The notes under the pieces were generated by a model, which worked only from the letters and a program-made list of their open reading frames with translations, did not search any database and had not been told where the DNA came from. 64,000 nt of DNA from Gammaproteobacteria bacterium (GTDB taxonomy: Bacteria > Pseudomonadota > Gammaproteobacteria > Steroidobacterales > Steroidobacteraceae). The DNA lies in the NCBI GenBank assembly GCA_947469285.1, contig CANIOW010000014.1, positions 26,031-90,030 of the forward strand. The letters run 5' to 3'. Shown here one piece after another: positions 63,920-64,000 of the stretch. The translations under genes were made by a program, and so were the position numbers. The number at the start of each line of letters is the position of its first letter. Position 1 is the stretch's first letter.

Positions 63920-64000
63920 CATGCCAAAACAACGGTTTACGACGGAAGCGATTATTCACAAGCTGCGCGAGGCAGATGTCCTGTCCGGCCAGGGCAAGAC
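63920..64000 (+). pseudogene. IS3-family transposase OrfA, 5' end, frameshifted
   Basis: GGAGG precedes an ATG at 63920. The first codons read MPKQRFTTEAIIHK and then, one base out of frame, KLREADVLSGQGKT; together they match the start of IS3-type OrfA proteins. One extra A in the run at 63959-63961 breaks the frame, so this copy is probably inactive unless the base is a sequencing error. The rest lies outside the window. Confidence 0.6.

Larger units (their letters stand above)
18167..64000. mobile_element. Integrated genomic island with aromatic catabolism cargo (left end in window)
   Basis: The left end is set by a tRNA-Pro 3' fragment (18167-18212) next to a P4-type integrase and an AlpA-like gene, the standard layout for tRNA-integrated islands. 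Everything to the right is accessory metabolism and uptake: three phenol-oxidising cassettes, two ring-cleavage routes, a TonB receptor, MFS carriers and an IS3-type transposase start. No second att copy or intact tRNA-Pro was seen by 64,000, so the right end is outside the window or has been lost. The left boundary is well supported; that the whole stretch is one element is inference. Confidence 0.6.

Noticed and set aside
1..64000. CRISPR arrays or a toxin-antitoxin or phage-defence system
   Set aside because: No regularly spaced repeats and no defence-type gene were found; the only tandem repeat is the 115-bp duplication at 48228.

Overview
The window looks like a gammaproteobacterial chromosome with a complete recC-recB-recD cluster, interrupted near 18.17 kb by an integrated genomic island that runs past the right edge of the window. 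High GC content and frequent GTG/TTG starts fit this. I cannot name the genus; a Nevskiales- or Steroidobacter-like host is only a guess.

Chromosomal part (1-18,152): a Crp/Fnr-type regulator followed by a two-domain KaiC-like ATPase (minus strand, cut by the window edge); the overlapping RecBCD genes; a convergent recQ; an Old Yellow Enzyme-like flavoprotein; a triple-domain QueD/PTPS protein whose middle domain alone keeps the catalytic residues; and a secreted protein of unknown function with a His/Asp-rich, phospholipase C-like segment.

Island (about 18,167 to beyond 64,000): it starts at a 46-bp 3' fragment of a tRNA-Pro(CGG) gene, followed by a P4-type tyrosine integrase and an AlpA-like regulator. 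The cargo is for aromatic catabolism. Three paralogous cassettes (21.96-24.62, 45.46-48.29 and 59.76-62.44 kb) each carry a small Tat-exported protein of unknown function, a vanillyl-alcohol-oxidase/4-cresol-dehydrogenase-type flavoprotein, and a small c-type cytochrome. A fourth, internally deleted cassette lies at about 20.3-20.5 kb. A quinohemoprotein dehydrogenase follows cassette A. These exported modules probably oxidise the side chain of para-alkylphenols.

Intracellular ring cleavage is encoded twice. One route is a two-subunit hydroquinone 1,2-dioxygenase with 4-hydroxymuconic-semialdehyde dehydrogenase and a Rieske ferredoxin. The other is an intradiol hydroxyquinol 1,2-dioxygenase with maleylacetate reductase. 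Both lead toward 3-oxoadipate, which PcaI, PcaJ and PcaF convert to succinyl-CoA and acetyl-CoA. Further genes (class III CoA-transferase, enoyl-CoA hydratase, isopropylmalate-dehydrogenase-like, DapA-like, Gfo/Idh, GMC oxidoreductase, hydrolases, TonB receptor, two MFS carriers) suggest uptake and side-chain processing.

A 14-bp palindrome, AGATAACGTTATCT, recurs in front of island transcription units (three perfect and two near-perfect copies), often about 20 bp downstream of a TTGACA-like -35 box. A LacI-family regulator at 62.6 kb is the obvious candidate to bind it. The window ends in the start of an IS3-type transposase gene that is frameshifted.
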